Source: Ephydatia muelleri | Lineage: Eukaryota > Porifera > Demospongiae > Spongillida > Spongillidae | Direction: 5' to 3' | NCBI GenBank assembly: GCA_013339895.1 | Contig: JABACO010000020.1 | Span: 2,018,368 to 2,082,367 of the forward strand | DNA length: 64,000 nt | Shown: piece after piece, positions 1 to 12,774 of the stretch | Position numbering within the stretch: the first letter of the stretch is position 1 | How the letters are laid out: every line of letters begins with the position of its first letter | Position numbers and translations under genes: made by a program | The notes under the pieces: generated by a model | What the model saw: the letters and a program-made list of their open reading frames with translations, nothing else | Told to the model about the DNA's origin: nothing | Database searches by the model: none

Positions 1-3000
1 CTTGCCGACACTCTGGCCTGCAAATAGTCAAAATGAGGCATGCACAAAGGGGATTTGATCTGGACATAGTTAGGTTTGATCGAGACATAGTAGGATTTGA
101 TCAGGGCAAATTTGATTGGATACAGTTAGATTTGATCATAAAGGACATAATTAGGTTTAATAGTTAGGTTTGGTCAAAGCATAGTCAGATTTGATCTGGA
201 CATGGTTAGGTTTGGTCAGGACTTAGTTAAGTTTAATCAAGTCATAGGTGTGATTGAGGCATAGTTATGTTTGATCAGGACTCAGTTAACTCTTTCTCGG
301 GCAACAACGCAATATTACTCCACAGCAGCTATAAAGAAGCCACTTTTTATCAAACCAGTATAATGTTCTTGGAGTCAACAACACATTGTTCAGAGGAAAA
401 GTCACCACAATAATTGCCTCCAAATGATGCTAATTTAAAGTTCTTCATGATCACGGCTCCAGTTAACTGAAGCCATGATCATGAAGTTTAAATTAGTATA
501 AATTAAATTAGTGCATTGGCAATTGCTGTTTCGGGAAAACGTTCTTTGCAAACAACTTTTGTGAATTTGACGATTCCTCTGAACAATATATAATTGACTC
601 CAAAAACTTTATAATAGTTAGATAAAAGTGGCTTCTTTATAGCAGCTGTGGTACAATATTGAGCTGTTGCCCGCAAAAGAGTTACGTTTGATTGGACACA
701 GTTATGTTTGATCAAGACACAGCTCTAACGGGACATAGATGCAGCCACACCACTTACCTGGACAACAATGGAGATCACTACAGGCAGCATGGACAGTGGG
801 AAGCTGATGAGGTTGAATAGAGACAGAGACACAAATATCCTCTCCGAGGTGAGTCTCTCTGTTAGACTGTCCTTGGTGGACCAGAGCATAGGTGGCAAAC
901 GTTACCAAGGCAACCTGTCAGACATACTTGATGTGACTGCAGAGCTAGAACATCAATGCCCCGGAAAGGCTACTCTTGATCTGGGGTCTGACTCACAAGG
1001 AAAGGGGTGGAGGTCCATGTGATGCTGCTTGCAGCTGTGAGGTAGGCGGAGTTCCTCAACACACCCAGTTCCTGCCCCCTGACGGCCATGATGATCCGCT
1101 GGAAGGGGATTTCCCAGGCGTACAGTTTGATGACCTGGCGCAGTTAAAGGGGGAGAGAGAGGTCACACAGTGTGGTGCACAGTAGCGGATGGGGAGGAGG
1201 GGGTGACCTATGTGCAATGGTGGAGTTGTGGAAGGGAGGGAGCAGTACATGTTAGAGGGCCGGGTGGAGGAGTGGGGAGGTGGGAGGGACAATGGTGAAG
1301 TTGTGGAGGGAGAAAGCAGTACATGCTAGAGGGTGGGGGTGGAGGGACAATATCTAGTGGCCACACGGTACAAAATGGTCCCCTCTGGAGGGGTACAGGG
1401 CTCGCCTAAAAGTCACTACCAGTTCCCATCAATTGATGATACAAAGCTCACTGGCATATGATGGAAGAATCATTTAAGAATTATTTGTACATAATTTACC
1501 ACATTGTGAAAGGATCTACCAGCAAGATTAACCCTTTCCTCTCAACACATGTGTTTCTCTAAATCAAGTACAAGTACACTGTAATTGTGTGACCTATGTC
1601 CAATGGGAGTGCACGATAGGCAGTGTGGAAGTCCACAGTCCCCAGTACTGAGACAATGCTATGAGTACAGCAGGGGTTTGAATGGGGTGCAGTGGTGGGA
1701 ATGGGTACAGTACCAAAGCAGCAATGGAAACTGAAGAGGAGAGAGGACCCACCTTGATCCCATTAAGAATCTCATTGACAAGCTTGGTACGGGAGTCTTT
1801 GTATGTCATCTGTTTGGTCTGGGGAAGAGCAGCAACTTGATGTAGGCGTGGCCACCTATGGAAACCACACCCACCTGGAGCTTTTCAGTAAGTGCAGCGA
1901 CACAGGTGTTCACCTGGGATGAGGAGGATCATCACCCCCACTCCGGCAAAGATGGAGGGCCCCATGGTGAACCAGAGCATGATCAGGGCGATCAGGATCT
2001 GCAAGGGGGCTGACCACAGCCAGGTTCACGTAGGTCATGAGTTCCATGCACTTCTGGGAGTCCACTGACATTAGGTTGACTATCTCCCCCACAGTGCGTG
2101 CCTTGCGTGCATTGCTGCTCAGCTTCATAGCCTGCCCAGGGAGAAAGAGGGAAAGGGATCAAAATTGAGAGATGGGAGGGGGGATGAAGATGGAGGACGA
2201 AGATGGAGGATGTGGAGGGAAGAGGATGAGGAGGGAGGAGGAGGATGAGGAGGGAGGAGGAGGATGAGGAGGGAGGAGGATGAGGAGGGAGGAGGATGAG
2301 GAGGGAGGAGGATGAGGAGGAGGAGAAGAGAATGAGGAAGGAGGAGGATGAGGGAGAGAGGGAGGAGGATGAGGAGGGAGGAGGATGAGGAGGGAGGAGG
2401 ATGAGGAGGGAGGAGGATGAGGAGGGAGGAGGATGAGGAGGGAGGAGGAGGAGGAGGAGGAGGGAGGAGGAGGAGGAGGAAGGAGGAGGAGGAGGAGGGA
2501 GGAGGATGAGGAGGGAGGAGGATGAGGAGGGAGGATGAAGATAGGAGGGGATGAAGAGAAAAGAGGATGAGGCAGTAGGAGGAGGAGGAGGGAGGAGGAT
2601 GAAGATGAGAGGGGGATGGGAGGAGGATGAAGATAGAGGAAGATGAAGATGGGAGGATGAAGAGGGAGGAGGATGAAGAGGGAGGAGGATGAAGAGGGAG
2701 GAGGATGAAGAGGGAGGAGGATGAAGAGGGAGGATGAAGAGGGAGGAGGATGAAGAGGGAGGAGGATGAAGAGGGAGGGAGGATGATGATGGAGGGATGG
2801 TGTGAAAATTGTGAAACATTGCAGGGAAGAGTGGGAAGGGGAGGAAAGATGGTAGGGGTCGAATGAGAGAACACTATTGGCATGCTCCAATTGTACACCT
2901 TTCTAACAATGCCCACCTTTCTGTACACTGCTCCAATCAGGGTTGTCCTTATTCTCATACCTACTGTTATACAGCTCTGGAAGTACTGGTGGAGGCACAG

Positions 3001-6000
3001 GGACTGCACTGCGGCCACCACAAACAGCATTACAGCGTACAAGTATCCCTTCCACTGTGGCTGTGTGGCATCCGAGGTGTAGTTAATCATTGCCCTAAAT
3101 ATGAGGTGTAGTTAATCATTGCCCTAAATATGAGGTGTAGTTAATAATTGCCCTAAATATGAGGTGTAGTTAATCATTGCCCTAAATATGAGGTGTAGTT
3201 CATCATTGCCCCAAATATGGTTCCATGCTCTCGTGACATTGATGCATGGCACATAACACTCACTTCAGGATCAAGGGGCTGACGAAGGCAAGAAGGTCAA
3301 TGCACAGCTTGAAGACAAAGGATCTGAGCAGCATGCGTTTAAAGGTCTTTGCCAAGGCAAGCACAAGAGACTGATTTTTCGAATGCCATCTTGTGCCCAC
3401 ACGCGTGTGGTCCTCCTCCTCCCCATCCCTGGATGACTGGGAGTGCTCCAAAAGGAGTACATCTGAGCTACTGGAATCTTTGATGGTCTCAAAATGGTAT
3501 GTTCTTTCCTTTCCATAGCTGTGTGGGGGATATATATCAGGTGATCACTACATGTGAAAGTCAGGTGACCATTAGAGGTGGAGACTAACTATGTAGTGGC
3601 TTAAGAGACAGTATGAAATTGAATTGTGATGATCATGTGACCATTCTATGGCAGTGCGGAGATCATGTGACCACTCTATGGCAGTGTGGAGATCATGTGA
3701 CCACTCTACGGCAGTGTGGAGATCATGTGACCACTCTACGGCAGTGTGGAGATCATGTGACCACTCTACGGCAGTGTGGAGATCATGTGACCACTCTACG
3801 GAAGTGTGGAGATCATGTGACCACTCTACGGCAGTGTGGAGATCATGTGACAGCTATGGAGATCACTTGAACGGAATGTGTTCCATGGTACCATGCACAT
3901 TGCAGCTTTACTTCCATCATGAGACCTGCGCTTTCCAAACACTGTGGTTTTAATACAATGTGGTAATGCCTTTTTCTGGGAAGGCACTGCTAGGCACTCA
4001 CAACTCGAGGCTAATAAAATAGATGATTAAGGTGCTCATTAAAAAGGACAAGCACAGCTTGTTAGAACTAGCTAGGGAGAACACTGCTGTAGCTGTGTAA
4101 TAAAGCAAGCATAAATCATTATAGGGATGTCCTTCGTTTATGTGAAGACAATCATGGCAATCTTGCTCTGTCAGCATTTCATTTATTAGCTAGTTAAGTT
4201 TAGAGACCATTGTAGAGCCTTGTAGGCATCTACTCTCATGCAAATGCTTTGATTTGTAGCTGTATGTGGGGATACCTTGGGTTATTTAACCAGGGATACA
4301 CTTGAGTGGATAATTAGTCACTGAAACAGCTTAACTACAGTGCTAATTGGAGCATTCACTTCATATTGTTTAGTACCAACCTCTGTCTTGATCGAATTGA
4401 CTGAATGGTTCCTTGTGGATGTAAGTGTTTGGGGGTTCAGAGTTCAGCCGCTAGCTCAACTTTGTTGCATAATGCATCTTTTACCATCTGTCAAAACAGC
4501 CCAAAGTCATTTTTGTTTACAAACCTTCCAGGGTCTTCACAGTTAGCGTTGCATGCTATATCATGTCCTACTAGTTTAGTATCTTTGTAGATAATTAGGC
4601 TGTCTTATGGGTCGTGTACGTCATTGATCTATCTTAAATGGTACAGTGATGTAATAATATGGGTTTGGGGCCTAGAAAAGAAGTAGTTCGTTTAAAATAG
4701 TTCAATCGGACCTGCGACGATGGGTATGAAAACGGTAAATCATTTTATTGTGCATACTACATACTGTTCGCTTTTAATTGTACTTTGTAAGTGTTTAATT
4801 CTTTTTGTACATTAAGTAAGACCACTGTACAGTGTGTTGTTTTTGAAACGTATAAAGTAATAGAATTGACTAGTCACGATAACTCACTTTGTCTTTTGTG
4901 GTCCACATTGCCAGTTATTGTCAAATTGTGCTGTCACCGTTTGTGACTTGTCTTCCTCGTTGAGGTCTGTGAGGTCCGAGTCTTCCAGAGCCTTCCTCCA
5001 CCCCCTCCAGATGAGTCTGGAAAAAAAACAGGATCTATTGATGCATCTTCCTGCCGAGCATACAGGTGTGTAATTCCAGATGAAGATTTAAACATGCGTA
5101 CACGCACACTTGGTAAACAAGCACACGTGCACACACTTGGTAAGCAAACACAAGTGAATTACACAGGGTGCAACATGCAGCAACACAAATCTGGTTACGA
5201 GTCACTCCACAAACCCATTCATCCACCACCACGTGAGCTGCGAGAGAAAACTAGCACGTTTCTCGGGACAAGGCTTTCTCTGGGGAGAGATGTGCACACA
5301 TGCTGCTGGGTCAAATGGGAACCAGCTAGGGAGAGCCTCACCTCTTCCTTGTCACGGAACTCAGGGACAGGTAGAGGCTCCGGGATGAGGACCAGGACAA
5401 ACTCCACGAGGTAGGAGACAATCTGGAGACAAAAGGTGGTGAAGCGGAACGCATCCCTCACTCCATGCTGGTGGGTGAGGGAAAGAGGGGAAAGGGAGGA
5501 TAAAAGTAGCAAGGCATGCTCCCCCAGTGCCCTGCATCACAGTTCCAATGTACTGACCGCCTCTTGTGCTGTAAGTATCAGGGTGCGCAGCTTGATCACA
5601 CCGTAGACCACCATTGCCAACCAGAAGAGGTGCAGAAGACCAGAGGAGTGGACACCGATACGCCTCTCATGGTAGGTGATCACTCCAGCCAAGAACTGAG
5701 ATTAGGAGAGGGAGGAGGCGTGGGCGTGGTGCATCACGTGCACAACGCTGGTGCCCAGTCCTTACTGAGGTGAACCCAAGGATCACTGGGGACATGTACT
5801 GAAAGGTTGCTGTGCTACCATTTGACCTCTGAGCAATGCTGAAGAACAGGTCGCACAGGCTTGTGACGAGTGGTACTGCGATCGCCTAGCTACGTGTATG
5901 GGACGTATTACGCATTTGGATAAGCACATTTATGCATGCGTATCATTAGAGGAGGTGCGTGCATATAGTTAGCGCGTGCGTTAGAGTACAGACTCCCTAT

Positions 6001-6247
6001 AGCTAGAGAAGTTTGATACGGAACTTACGGTCTTGATAGCGTTCAGGCGGTTAAATGGAACCGGCGAGCCTTTGTGGTTGCCAAGCAAGAGCCTCAATCC
6101 AGCCGCCAAAGAGAACGTGGTGCAGATGCCGCAAAGAAGGACTGTGTCTTCGAAGCAGATAGTAAAGTCGACCGTTTCATGCCGTGTCGTATTACACGAA
6201 TGCACGCTCGTCTCCTCAACGGTACTTTCCTGATAGCGTGCATGCAT
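1..6247 (-). CDS. ABCC1-like: ABCC1/MRP-like ABC transporter, copy 2 (5' part: TMD0, linker, TMD1)
   Basis: Multidrug-resistance-associated ABC exporter, known in the family to pump glutathione and other organic-anion conjugates across the plasma membrane. Thirteen exons are visible on the minus strand: 6247-6029, 5885-5766, 5695-5558, 5467-5342, 5279-5215, 5016-4888, 3518-3264, 3094-2917, 2131-1875, 1818-1753, 1134-997, 914-758 and 17-1 (cut by the window edge). Splice sites are GT..AG and phases chain correctly apart from indels. The ATG at 6247 precedes [12 protein letters not shown], which matches the start of the MRP TMD0; an earlier non-coding exon is possible. NBD exons lie left of the window. 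Exon 9 (1875-2131) carries two extra bases and exon 12 (758-914) one, each breaking frame against the family reading; these may be assembly errors. Symbol is by family resemblance; ABCC2 or ABCC3 type cannot be excluded. Confidence 0.9.
55..285. repeat. Degenerate ~20-25 bp repeat (TTTGATC..GACATAGTTAGG)
   Basis: Imperfect tandem units around AGGTTTGATCAGGACATAG, in ABCC intron 12. The duplicated site is 19868-20140. The same family occurs in inverted orientation at 18478-18625 in another intron. Confidence 0.85.
286..684. mobile_element. MITE with terminal inverted repeats (TTAACTCTTT...AAAAGAGTTA)
   Basis: The ends are inverted copies: left AACTCTTTCTCGGGCAAC, right GTTGCCCGCAAAAGAGTT, followed inward by matching arms (CACAGCAGCTATAAAGAAGC and its reverse complement near 630). 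The centre holds a second palindrome around GTTAACTGAAGCCATGATC. No coding capacity. It is absent from the paralogous site in unit A copy 2 (near 20115), so this is an insertion. The flanks suggest a TA or TTA target duplication. Confidence 0.85.
2155..2790. repeat. GA-rich minisatellite (GAGGATGAGGAGGGAG)
   Basis: Purine-only units of 15-18 bp filling ABCC intron 8 in copy 2. The long Pro/Ser ORFs on the other strand are translation artefacts. Confidence 0.9.
3073..3217. repeat. 29-bp tandem repeat containing the exon 8 3' splice site
   Basis: Five units of GAGGTGTAGTTAATCATTGC + CCTAAATAT. On the minus strand each unit carries ATATTTAG|GGCAATG, the acceptor and first codons of ABCC exon 8. 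Unit A copy 2 has only two units (about 22874-22931). Confidence 0.9.
3637..3862. repeat. 30-bp VNTR (GATCATGTGACCACTCTACG)
   Basis: About 7-8 units of 30 bp, in frame on the plus strand, in the large intron between ABCC exons 6 and 7. Confidence 0.92.
3863..4887. other. Intron of ABCC copy 2, no further feature seen
   Basis: AT-rich sequence between exons 7 and 6. No exon, RNA gene or repeat was recognised. Confidence 0.6.
4888..6247 (-). CDS. ABCC TMD0 and L0 linker exons 1-6
   Basis: Six intact exons encode the N-terminal five-helix TMD0 typical of long MRPs, then the cytoplasmic L0 linker. Readable landmarks in order are [85 protein letters not shown] and [17 protein letters not shown]. 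The last two match the MRP 'FLSRITFWW..GLI.RGYR..LE..DL..LN.ED' block. Phases chain as 0, 0, 0, 0, 2, 2. The exon at 5279-5215 uses a GTTTGT donor. The N-terminus carries an N-x-T sequon near residue 19, consistent with an extracellular, glycosylated start. Unlike the TMD1 exons of the same gene, no frame-breaking indel is seen here. Confidence 0.9.
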
Positions 6248-7751
6248 GCAGCAAGGTCATGCGTGTTGGATATAAATAGCATTGCGCCAAAGATTCGACA
6301 ACACACCTACCCAGAATGGGGAGACAGGGTAACAGAAGTTGTTAGGGAGCGAAGAACGTTCATCTGCAGAACCCGTAATAAATTAGTGCTACCAGCAATA
6401 TAAGAGGGTTTATTGTCGTCGTTCATCTGCAGAATAAATTAATGCTACCAGAATATAACTATAAGCTAAGAGGTGTTTATTGTCGTCCCGACAGTCTGGA
6501 AAATACATTTCCTGTCGTTGAAAGGATTGAAGTAGAAGCTCCCTGTTTAATTAAGGTTGACAATTGGGGAAGGTGTGGCACTTGGCGAAGGGTTGACGTG
6601 TGGTGGCAGGATGATATAGAAATGGAGTGTTATAGCAAGTCAGTCTAAGCATTCTAGACACTCACACTGTGTCCTGCATTTTTGACAGGCAATATGTTTG
6701 AGGATAGAACTTTGATGGACTGGTGTTCAGCTGACATACTTATTATTTTATTATTATTATCAGTGTACAGAAAGAGTACACGAATTTATTAGGAGGAGAC
6801 TCGACGCGACGTAAATAGCGCGTTCTGCGCGACACATTGCGCGGAGCGCCGCTATAGATGCACGGGGACTTTCCTAATTACGTACGTCATAACTTAATGG
6901 CCTTTTGCTCCATATCCCACTTTTGGCGAGAGGAAAACACGGAGGCAATTGATTTACTACATAGCCCTCCAAACAAATACTCAAGGACATTGAATTTAGG
7001 TCGATCGAGTACCCAATTTACATGATTGTTGTCAAGTGTACGAGTAGTGAGCGTTACTTTAGGCCTGTATGTACCGGATGTCGATTGATCCTATACTCTG
7101 TTCGTTGCCACTTTTTTTTAATCTCTAGACCTCCTACTGAATACGACCGTCTTTCCCTGTGAGGCTGAAGCGGCCAATCACCAATGCACACGTCGGGATT
7201 GTATGTTTGTGTATACTCTTTTGTGACCTTGTAAATGTACTCAGTATCAACAAATGAGCGGGATAGAGAAAGAAAGAGAGAAAGAGAGAGAAGCAAAGTC
7301 ATAGGAGGATAGATGTGCCTGTTTGAAGCCCAGCCCGCGTCACATCTTCACGTGCTCGGTCGACGAAATACAAAGCTTTACTTGGTGCATGCGGGCATGT
7401 CAACCACGGCAAGTTCATGAAATGATGGTATTCCACTAAATGAAAGTGCGCAACCTAGGATAAAGATAAACGTATTTTAAACACATAAGCTAGAAAAATG
7501 AACATTGCTCTGAATGGTATCAGACAAATAACACATACACCCTACACTGGCGTACAATACACTGCAGGACACCTACCATTGCAATCTGTGGCTGACATGA
7601 AGCAGACCACAGGGGCAGGATGCATTAATATTTCCTTCTGTGTCAGGACTCGATGCAGGTCCCACCACTCAGAGAACGTCCACAAGCGCTTGCTCATAGT
7701 AATTAGCTCACACGGCTTCATCCATGCCGGAATTATGGAGTGCTGTATGGG
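6248..7751. other. Intergenic, nothing recognised
   Basis: Sequence upstream of the ABCC copy 2 start. Short ORFs (such as 6442-6648) show no known motif. A plus-strand TATAAATAG at 6271-6279 is present, but its meaning is unclear. Confidence 0.5.
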
Positions 7752-8212
7752 GAGGCCTAGACCCACCAGTGCTGGATGGGGAGGAGACCCACCAGTGCTG
7801 GATGGGGAGGAGATCCACCAGTGCTGGATGGAGAGGAGACCCACCAGTGCTGGATGGAGAGGAGACCCACCAGTGCTGGATGGGGAGGAGACTCACCAGT
7901 GCTGTATGGGGAGGAAACCCACCAGTGCTGGATGGGGAGGAGACCCACCAGTGCTGGATGGGGAGGAGACCCACCAGTGCAGGATGGGGAGGAGACCCAC
8001 CAGTGTTGGATGGAGAGGAGACCCACCAGTGCTGGATGGAGAGGAGACCCACCAGTGCTGGATGGAGAGGAGACCCACCAGTGCTGGATGGAGAGGAGAC
8101 CCACCAGTGCTGGATGGAGAGGAGACCCACCAGTGCTGGATGGAGAGGAGACCCACCAGTGCTGGATGGAGAGGGGACCCACCAGTGCTGGATGGAGAGG
8201 GGACCCACCATG
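7752..8212. repeat. 26-bp VNTR (CCACCAGTGCTGGATGGAGA)
   Basis: About 17 units of 26 bp. Because 26 is not a multiple of 3, all frames stay open, producing several spurious ORFs. Confidence 0.93.
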
Positions 8213-8274
8213 CAGTGCTGATCATAATTTAATTCGATGGTAAGGATCAATGCTTTTGCTGGGCAGGTCTCTCG

Positions 8275-8288
8275 TGTGTGTGTGTGTG

Positions 8289-8384
<96 letters not shown>

Positions 8385-8417
8385 CGCGCGCGTGCGCGTG
8401 CGTGCGCGCGCGTGCGC

Positions 8418-8476
<59 letters not shown>

Positions 8477-8484
8477 GTGTGTGT
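8275..8484. repeat. (GT)n microsatellite with GCGC-rich core
   Basis: About 210 bp of TG dinucleotide with a central TGCGCGCGTGCG block near 8378-8425. Confidence 0.98.
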
Positions 8485-8854
8485 ACGCCATGCAATACTC
8501 TATCCACGCGCCCCCACATTATAATCCGTCTTATTAACAGTTACCAAGCGATAGACTGGAAATATCCCTACATGGTTAGATGCCAGATGCGCCCTGTCAA
8601 TTTCTTCATCTTTGCATGGATATTAGAGTCTGTGAAAACCCGCTTCTGCAATGCGATTTGAATTAATAACAGTTAGGTCAATGCAAAACCAGTTTGGGAC
8701 CAGCTGGTCTTATGTGGTAGTTCAGCCCACTTCCTACTGCTTCTATTAAAATTGTATTGCAATGCAGAAACGAGTTTCAGTACATACGTTCTCATTGCCG
8801 TAATGAGCTTTGATTTACTCAGGCTAAACGTTGTTTGGGCCTATAGCGGGTCTG

Positions 8855-9127
8855 TTAACTCTTTCACGGGAAGTCAGCAACATTATGCTCAGAGGAAAAA
8901 TCGTAAAGTTGTTTACAAAGAACGTTTTCTCGAAACGCCACAATATACCGCCACGCACTAATTAATTTATATTAATTAAGTTCTTCACGATCGCGATCGC
9001 GGGCTTCAGTTTAACTGAAGCCGTGATTAAATTAGTACGCTGAAGCCGTGATCACGAAGAACTATCATTTCGAGGCGGTAACTTTTCCTCTGAACAAAAA
9101 ACATAATGGTTAGAAAAAAGTGGCTTC
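8855..9127. mobile_element. Truncated copy of the same MITE family
   Basis: Starts TTAACTCTTTCACGGG like the 286-684 element and shares the inner motifs (CAGAGGAAAAATCG, a palindrome around CAGTTTAACTGAAGCC, and GTGGCTTC near the right side). The right terminal repeat is missing, so it is a decayed or internally deleted copy. Confidence 0.65.
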
Positions 9128-10729
9128 AGAGTGTGTAAAAAAGGGTTGTTATATTCGCCTGTATATCATTGTTATACAAGTAGTTATACAGTATCTGTTA
9201 TACACATCGCGTATAATTATGTATAACCAGAGACAATCAGTAGGTGATTGGAAGCGGCGGCACTTAACATCAATTATCGCGGGCAATCCGAGGAAAGGAA
9301 ATGAAGCCAGTTTAGTGCACATGGTAGTAGAGTAACTTTTGCAACCACCACGCATCAATCCAATCCAATCAACCACACATTCACAAGTACTGAAAGGAAA
9401 AAAAGAAAGGGGTGTGTGGGGAGACAAACATTGTTACTTTTCACTTCAATTGTTTTCTTATTAGAGTTTTCTTTTGAGTGATCTTGAACTCTTCTATCCA
9501 TGCAGCCAATGAAAACCACCGCACTGTTATCCATAACTACCATCTCCAGGATGGTAGTGGCAACATCATCAGTGTGTGTAGCTGTCAATATGGACCAGTA
9601 GAACAAGATATCCTCAGTTCATGGTCTGCTTTAACACTACCTGATAGTAAACCAAAACAAATTTGTAGGCACTTATATGCACAATAGCGACAGCATCTAT
9701 TACAAGTGCGTAAGTCTCCCCTTCCGCTCCCGCGCACGTACAGATAAATTTTAGCTAACCACTTTTTTTTTAGCCACAAAACGAGTCCCAAAATTAAGAG
9801 AAATGCACAATGGCACACTACAGGCTTGAGTATTAAGGGGAAAAAAATACCACGATCGCATTGCTTTGTAACTTATGACGATACTCCCCCACAAACGTAA
9901 GGGGTCAAAATGCTATATTATGTCTGGTATACGGCTCATTATAATGCGGTCTCAGTTTAGCCTCGTTCCCAAGACGTATTTTTATTAAAAGTTAGGGAGG
10001 GCAAAAATACAGTGCCCGCTCGAAGATACGGAAATTCACACCTCGTAGATACGGAAAATAAGGTATATTTATCGGGAGTTAGGAAAACTGTCAGTGTTCT
10101 TTGCCAAGGGTAACTAATTGTATTCATCTACATGTACCCTAACAGATGGCAATTAACAAAGCAAAATACTATGGATGCAATTGAATTTTAGCTGCTCCGC
10201 TTTTGATCGTTTTATAAAACCCACACATATACAGGGTGCGCATGCAAAATTTTGCTAATAGTACTGGATTGAATTTTTATTTCAGTGCATAGGGTCAAGT
10301 TGAGTGAGTGCAAATGCATTAATCTTCTGCACGTGCATTCTACATGACGCGAAGAAAGGCATCATGCCTACATCTGTAGATAGATGTACATACGGCTGGG
10401 TAGTCTTGTCCCCAGCCCCACATTACACAGCAGTGGATGGATTACATCACCGCTAAGTGAATATTATGGATGAATGAAGTAGTATCCATGTAGTTTTGTT
10501 TTTTTTAAAGTTGATGGAATGTTTCTATATTTTTGCAAATCCTTTGCAGAGCTGTTACCATTGGATTGACAGAGCAACAGAATTTTTCAAAATTGCAGAC
10601 CTGCGACCACATGGAATGACCAATCTATGTATTTGCCTACCCTACTGAATACACAGGTATGCCTGCTGCTTCACCTGGTTCAGTCCATCAGTTTTCAGAC
10701 AATGTTCAGTATTCAATGCATGAAGGTTG
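9128..10729. other. Intergenic, nothing recognised
   Basis: AT-rich, with several short ORFs lacking family motifs. Confidence 0.5.
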
Positions 10730-10731
10730 TT

Positions 10732-10808
<77 letters not shown>

Positions 10809-10823
10809 GTGTGTGTGTGTGTG
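10730..10823. repeat. (GT)n microsatellite
   Basis: About 45 TG units with one GC interruption. Confidence 0.98.
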
Positions 10824-12774
10824 TTTACCTCATGTTTAGATGTGGCAATGGTTTAGAGATACTATGGTGCAGTGTTTCTTCAGACGTATCATCCAGGAGT
10901 ACTAAGTAAAGTGAGCACATCTATAGTGCATGTACACTTGAATGTTGTGACACTTGGAACTAGAATTAAGCAAAAAGTGCCTACTGCATGGTAGATATGT
11001 AATGTAGTCAATTTAACGATCAAGTCCTTAACCAAGAAGCATTGCACCCAGGTACACAAGTGTGCCTTTCACACCTTGGATAAAGGAGCAGTTAAAGTTA
11101 AGATGGTAGAGGGAGGAGTGAAAGGAGAAGGGATAGGAGGTAAAGGGGGGAGTGAAGAAGGAGAGGTGAGGTGGGAGAGGAGAGGTATAAGAAGATACTT
11201 AATAGAAGTGGATGAGAAAGGGAGAATGATGAAATATGTGGGTACTGAAAGGAGGGGTACATGCTAATGTGAAGGGAGGAGTGAGAAATGTCGAGACAAA
11301 GTGGTTGCATTTAAAAGAGAGCATACAATGGCTTGAATGTGAGGAAAGTATGGAATGTAAGTTCAAAAGAGAACTGCACATAGGTGGCCAAGCTCCAGTG
11401 CACAATGCATTAGTAAATTGTTTTTAAATGACAAGAGGGTAGGGACTTACATAATACAAAAGAAACATAATTCTGAAGTATTATGTTTTATAATTGCACA
11501 CCTACTTTGGTCACATCCCTCACTGTTGGCGTGCTTCACCAGCACTAATCAACCCACCAGTTGTGTAGGGTATGGAGTCGTCACAAAAATTCATTTTACA
11601 CATATCCACTGTTCTCTACACACACTGTACAAAATTCTCAAATACAAAGGTTAAGTATTTCACTGCTCCAAACAGACTACTAAGATTGTACTCCCACATA
11701 TCGCCACTACCACATGCTTCAATATCAGATTACTTTATGACTACATACATACAACAGGGGAAAGCTTCCGACTCCCCAGCCTGGTTTATTGTTTGATGCA
11801 CCTAGGATGATCAACCATTGAGGATCAACTATGCATTGAGGAACATGCATTGAGACCACTGGGGTCGCACAATGACAGCCCTGACCACTGTGTACATTTA
11901 AGTACATGTATAGGCAAATTCTCCGGTCATCCCTCAAACAAAACCCAAGCACAGAGTCCACATATCCACACAACAGACACATGCTCCCCAGTGATCACAC
12001 ATCACCTCCAATATTGCACACTGCTCCAATGTTCATAGCACTCCCAATTATCCCACACCCCCCAATGATAACAAATCCACACCTCAATTACACTATACTT
12101 TTTGCATGAACAGCTGCCATCCAGACACGGGGCTGGATGAACTTGATCTGGCAAACTATCGAAGACTAAAATTTCATTAATAATGATCAGTAGAATTAAG
12201 TTCCCAGAAGGTTCCCTTTGTGGCCAAACGGTACCCTGATTTTGAAGCATTCAGTAAATAAATATGGCAGAGAATAGCTAGCACCAGTGATTGCTGCCAT
12301 CAAGTAGCTGAGAGAGTGCCAAAAACTATCCTACTTAATATTCTTCATCAAGATTGTATACATGGTATGTTTGCATGTGTGATATCTTAAAATGTAGATT
12401 ATATTCTTATCCTGATAGGATCAAGCCTCCTTACATTGATGGATACTGGAGATCTGATGTGAACTTATATTTGTTATATTGTTACATTTTTACGTATGTA
12501 CAATTAAACTATATTATCTCTTATACATGTATTGGCACTTGTGTGACTAGCTGGATGTAACTGAACTCTTCCAAACATGTAGATGTAATGCATGCATAGA
12601 TGCCTTATATAATATTACAAAGGGGTGGGACCATATCATGTGACCTTATGATGTGAGTACTATCTGAGCTATGAACACATATCATTGGTAAGTTTAGTAC
12701 ATGCACGACTTTCCATACCCCTCATGTAAATATACACATGTACATGTCTATTGATTTGCAACATCAATAGTCCC
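10824..12774. other. Intergenic, nothing recognised
   Basis: No exon with splice sites and a recognisable protein motif was found on either strand. A short GA-rich stretch is present at 11100-11290. Confidence 0.5.

Larger units (their letters stand above)
1..3790. repeat. Segmental duplication, unit A copy 1 (equals 19817-23478)
   Basis: The segment from the window start through the 30-bp VNTR reappears at offset about +19816, including exons, introns and even intronic minisatellites. Differences are scattered substitutions, one-base indels, different VNTR copy numbers and one 399-bp MITE present only here (286-684). It could be a recent tandem duplication of the ABCC gene or an uncollapsed second haplotype. 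Confidence 0.93.

Noticed and set aside
2159..2890. Long Pro/Ser/Leu-rich ORFs on the minus strand (also 15743-16681 and 33908-34816)
   Set aside because: Generated by purine-rich minisatellites lacking stop codons; open in several frames at once, with no start context or conservation.
6442..6648. 68-codon plus-strand ORF
   Set aside because: No motif, no splice context, and position in an intergenic stretch; treated as chance.
7752..8212. Regularly spaced repeats resembling a CRISPR array (also 33186-33656, 41652-42047, 30894-31836)
   Set aside because: Units abut directly with no unique spacers, no cas genes are near, and the surrounding genes are eukaryotic with introns; these are VNTRs.
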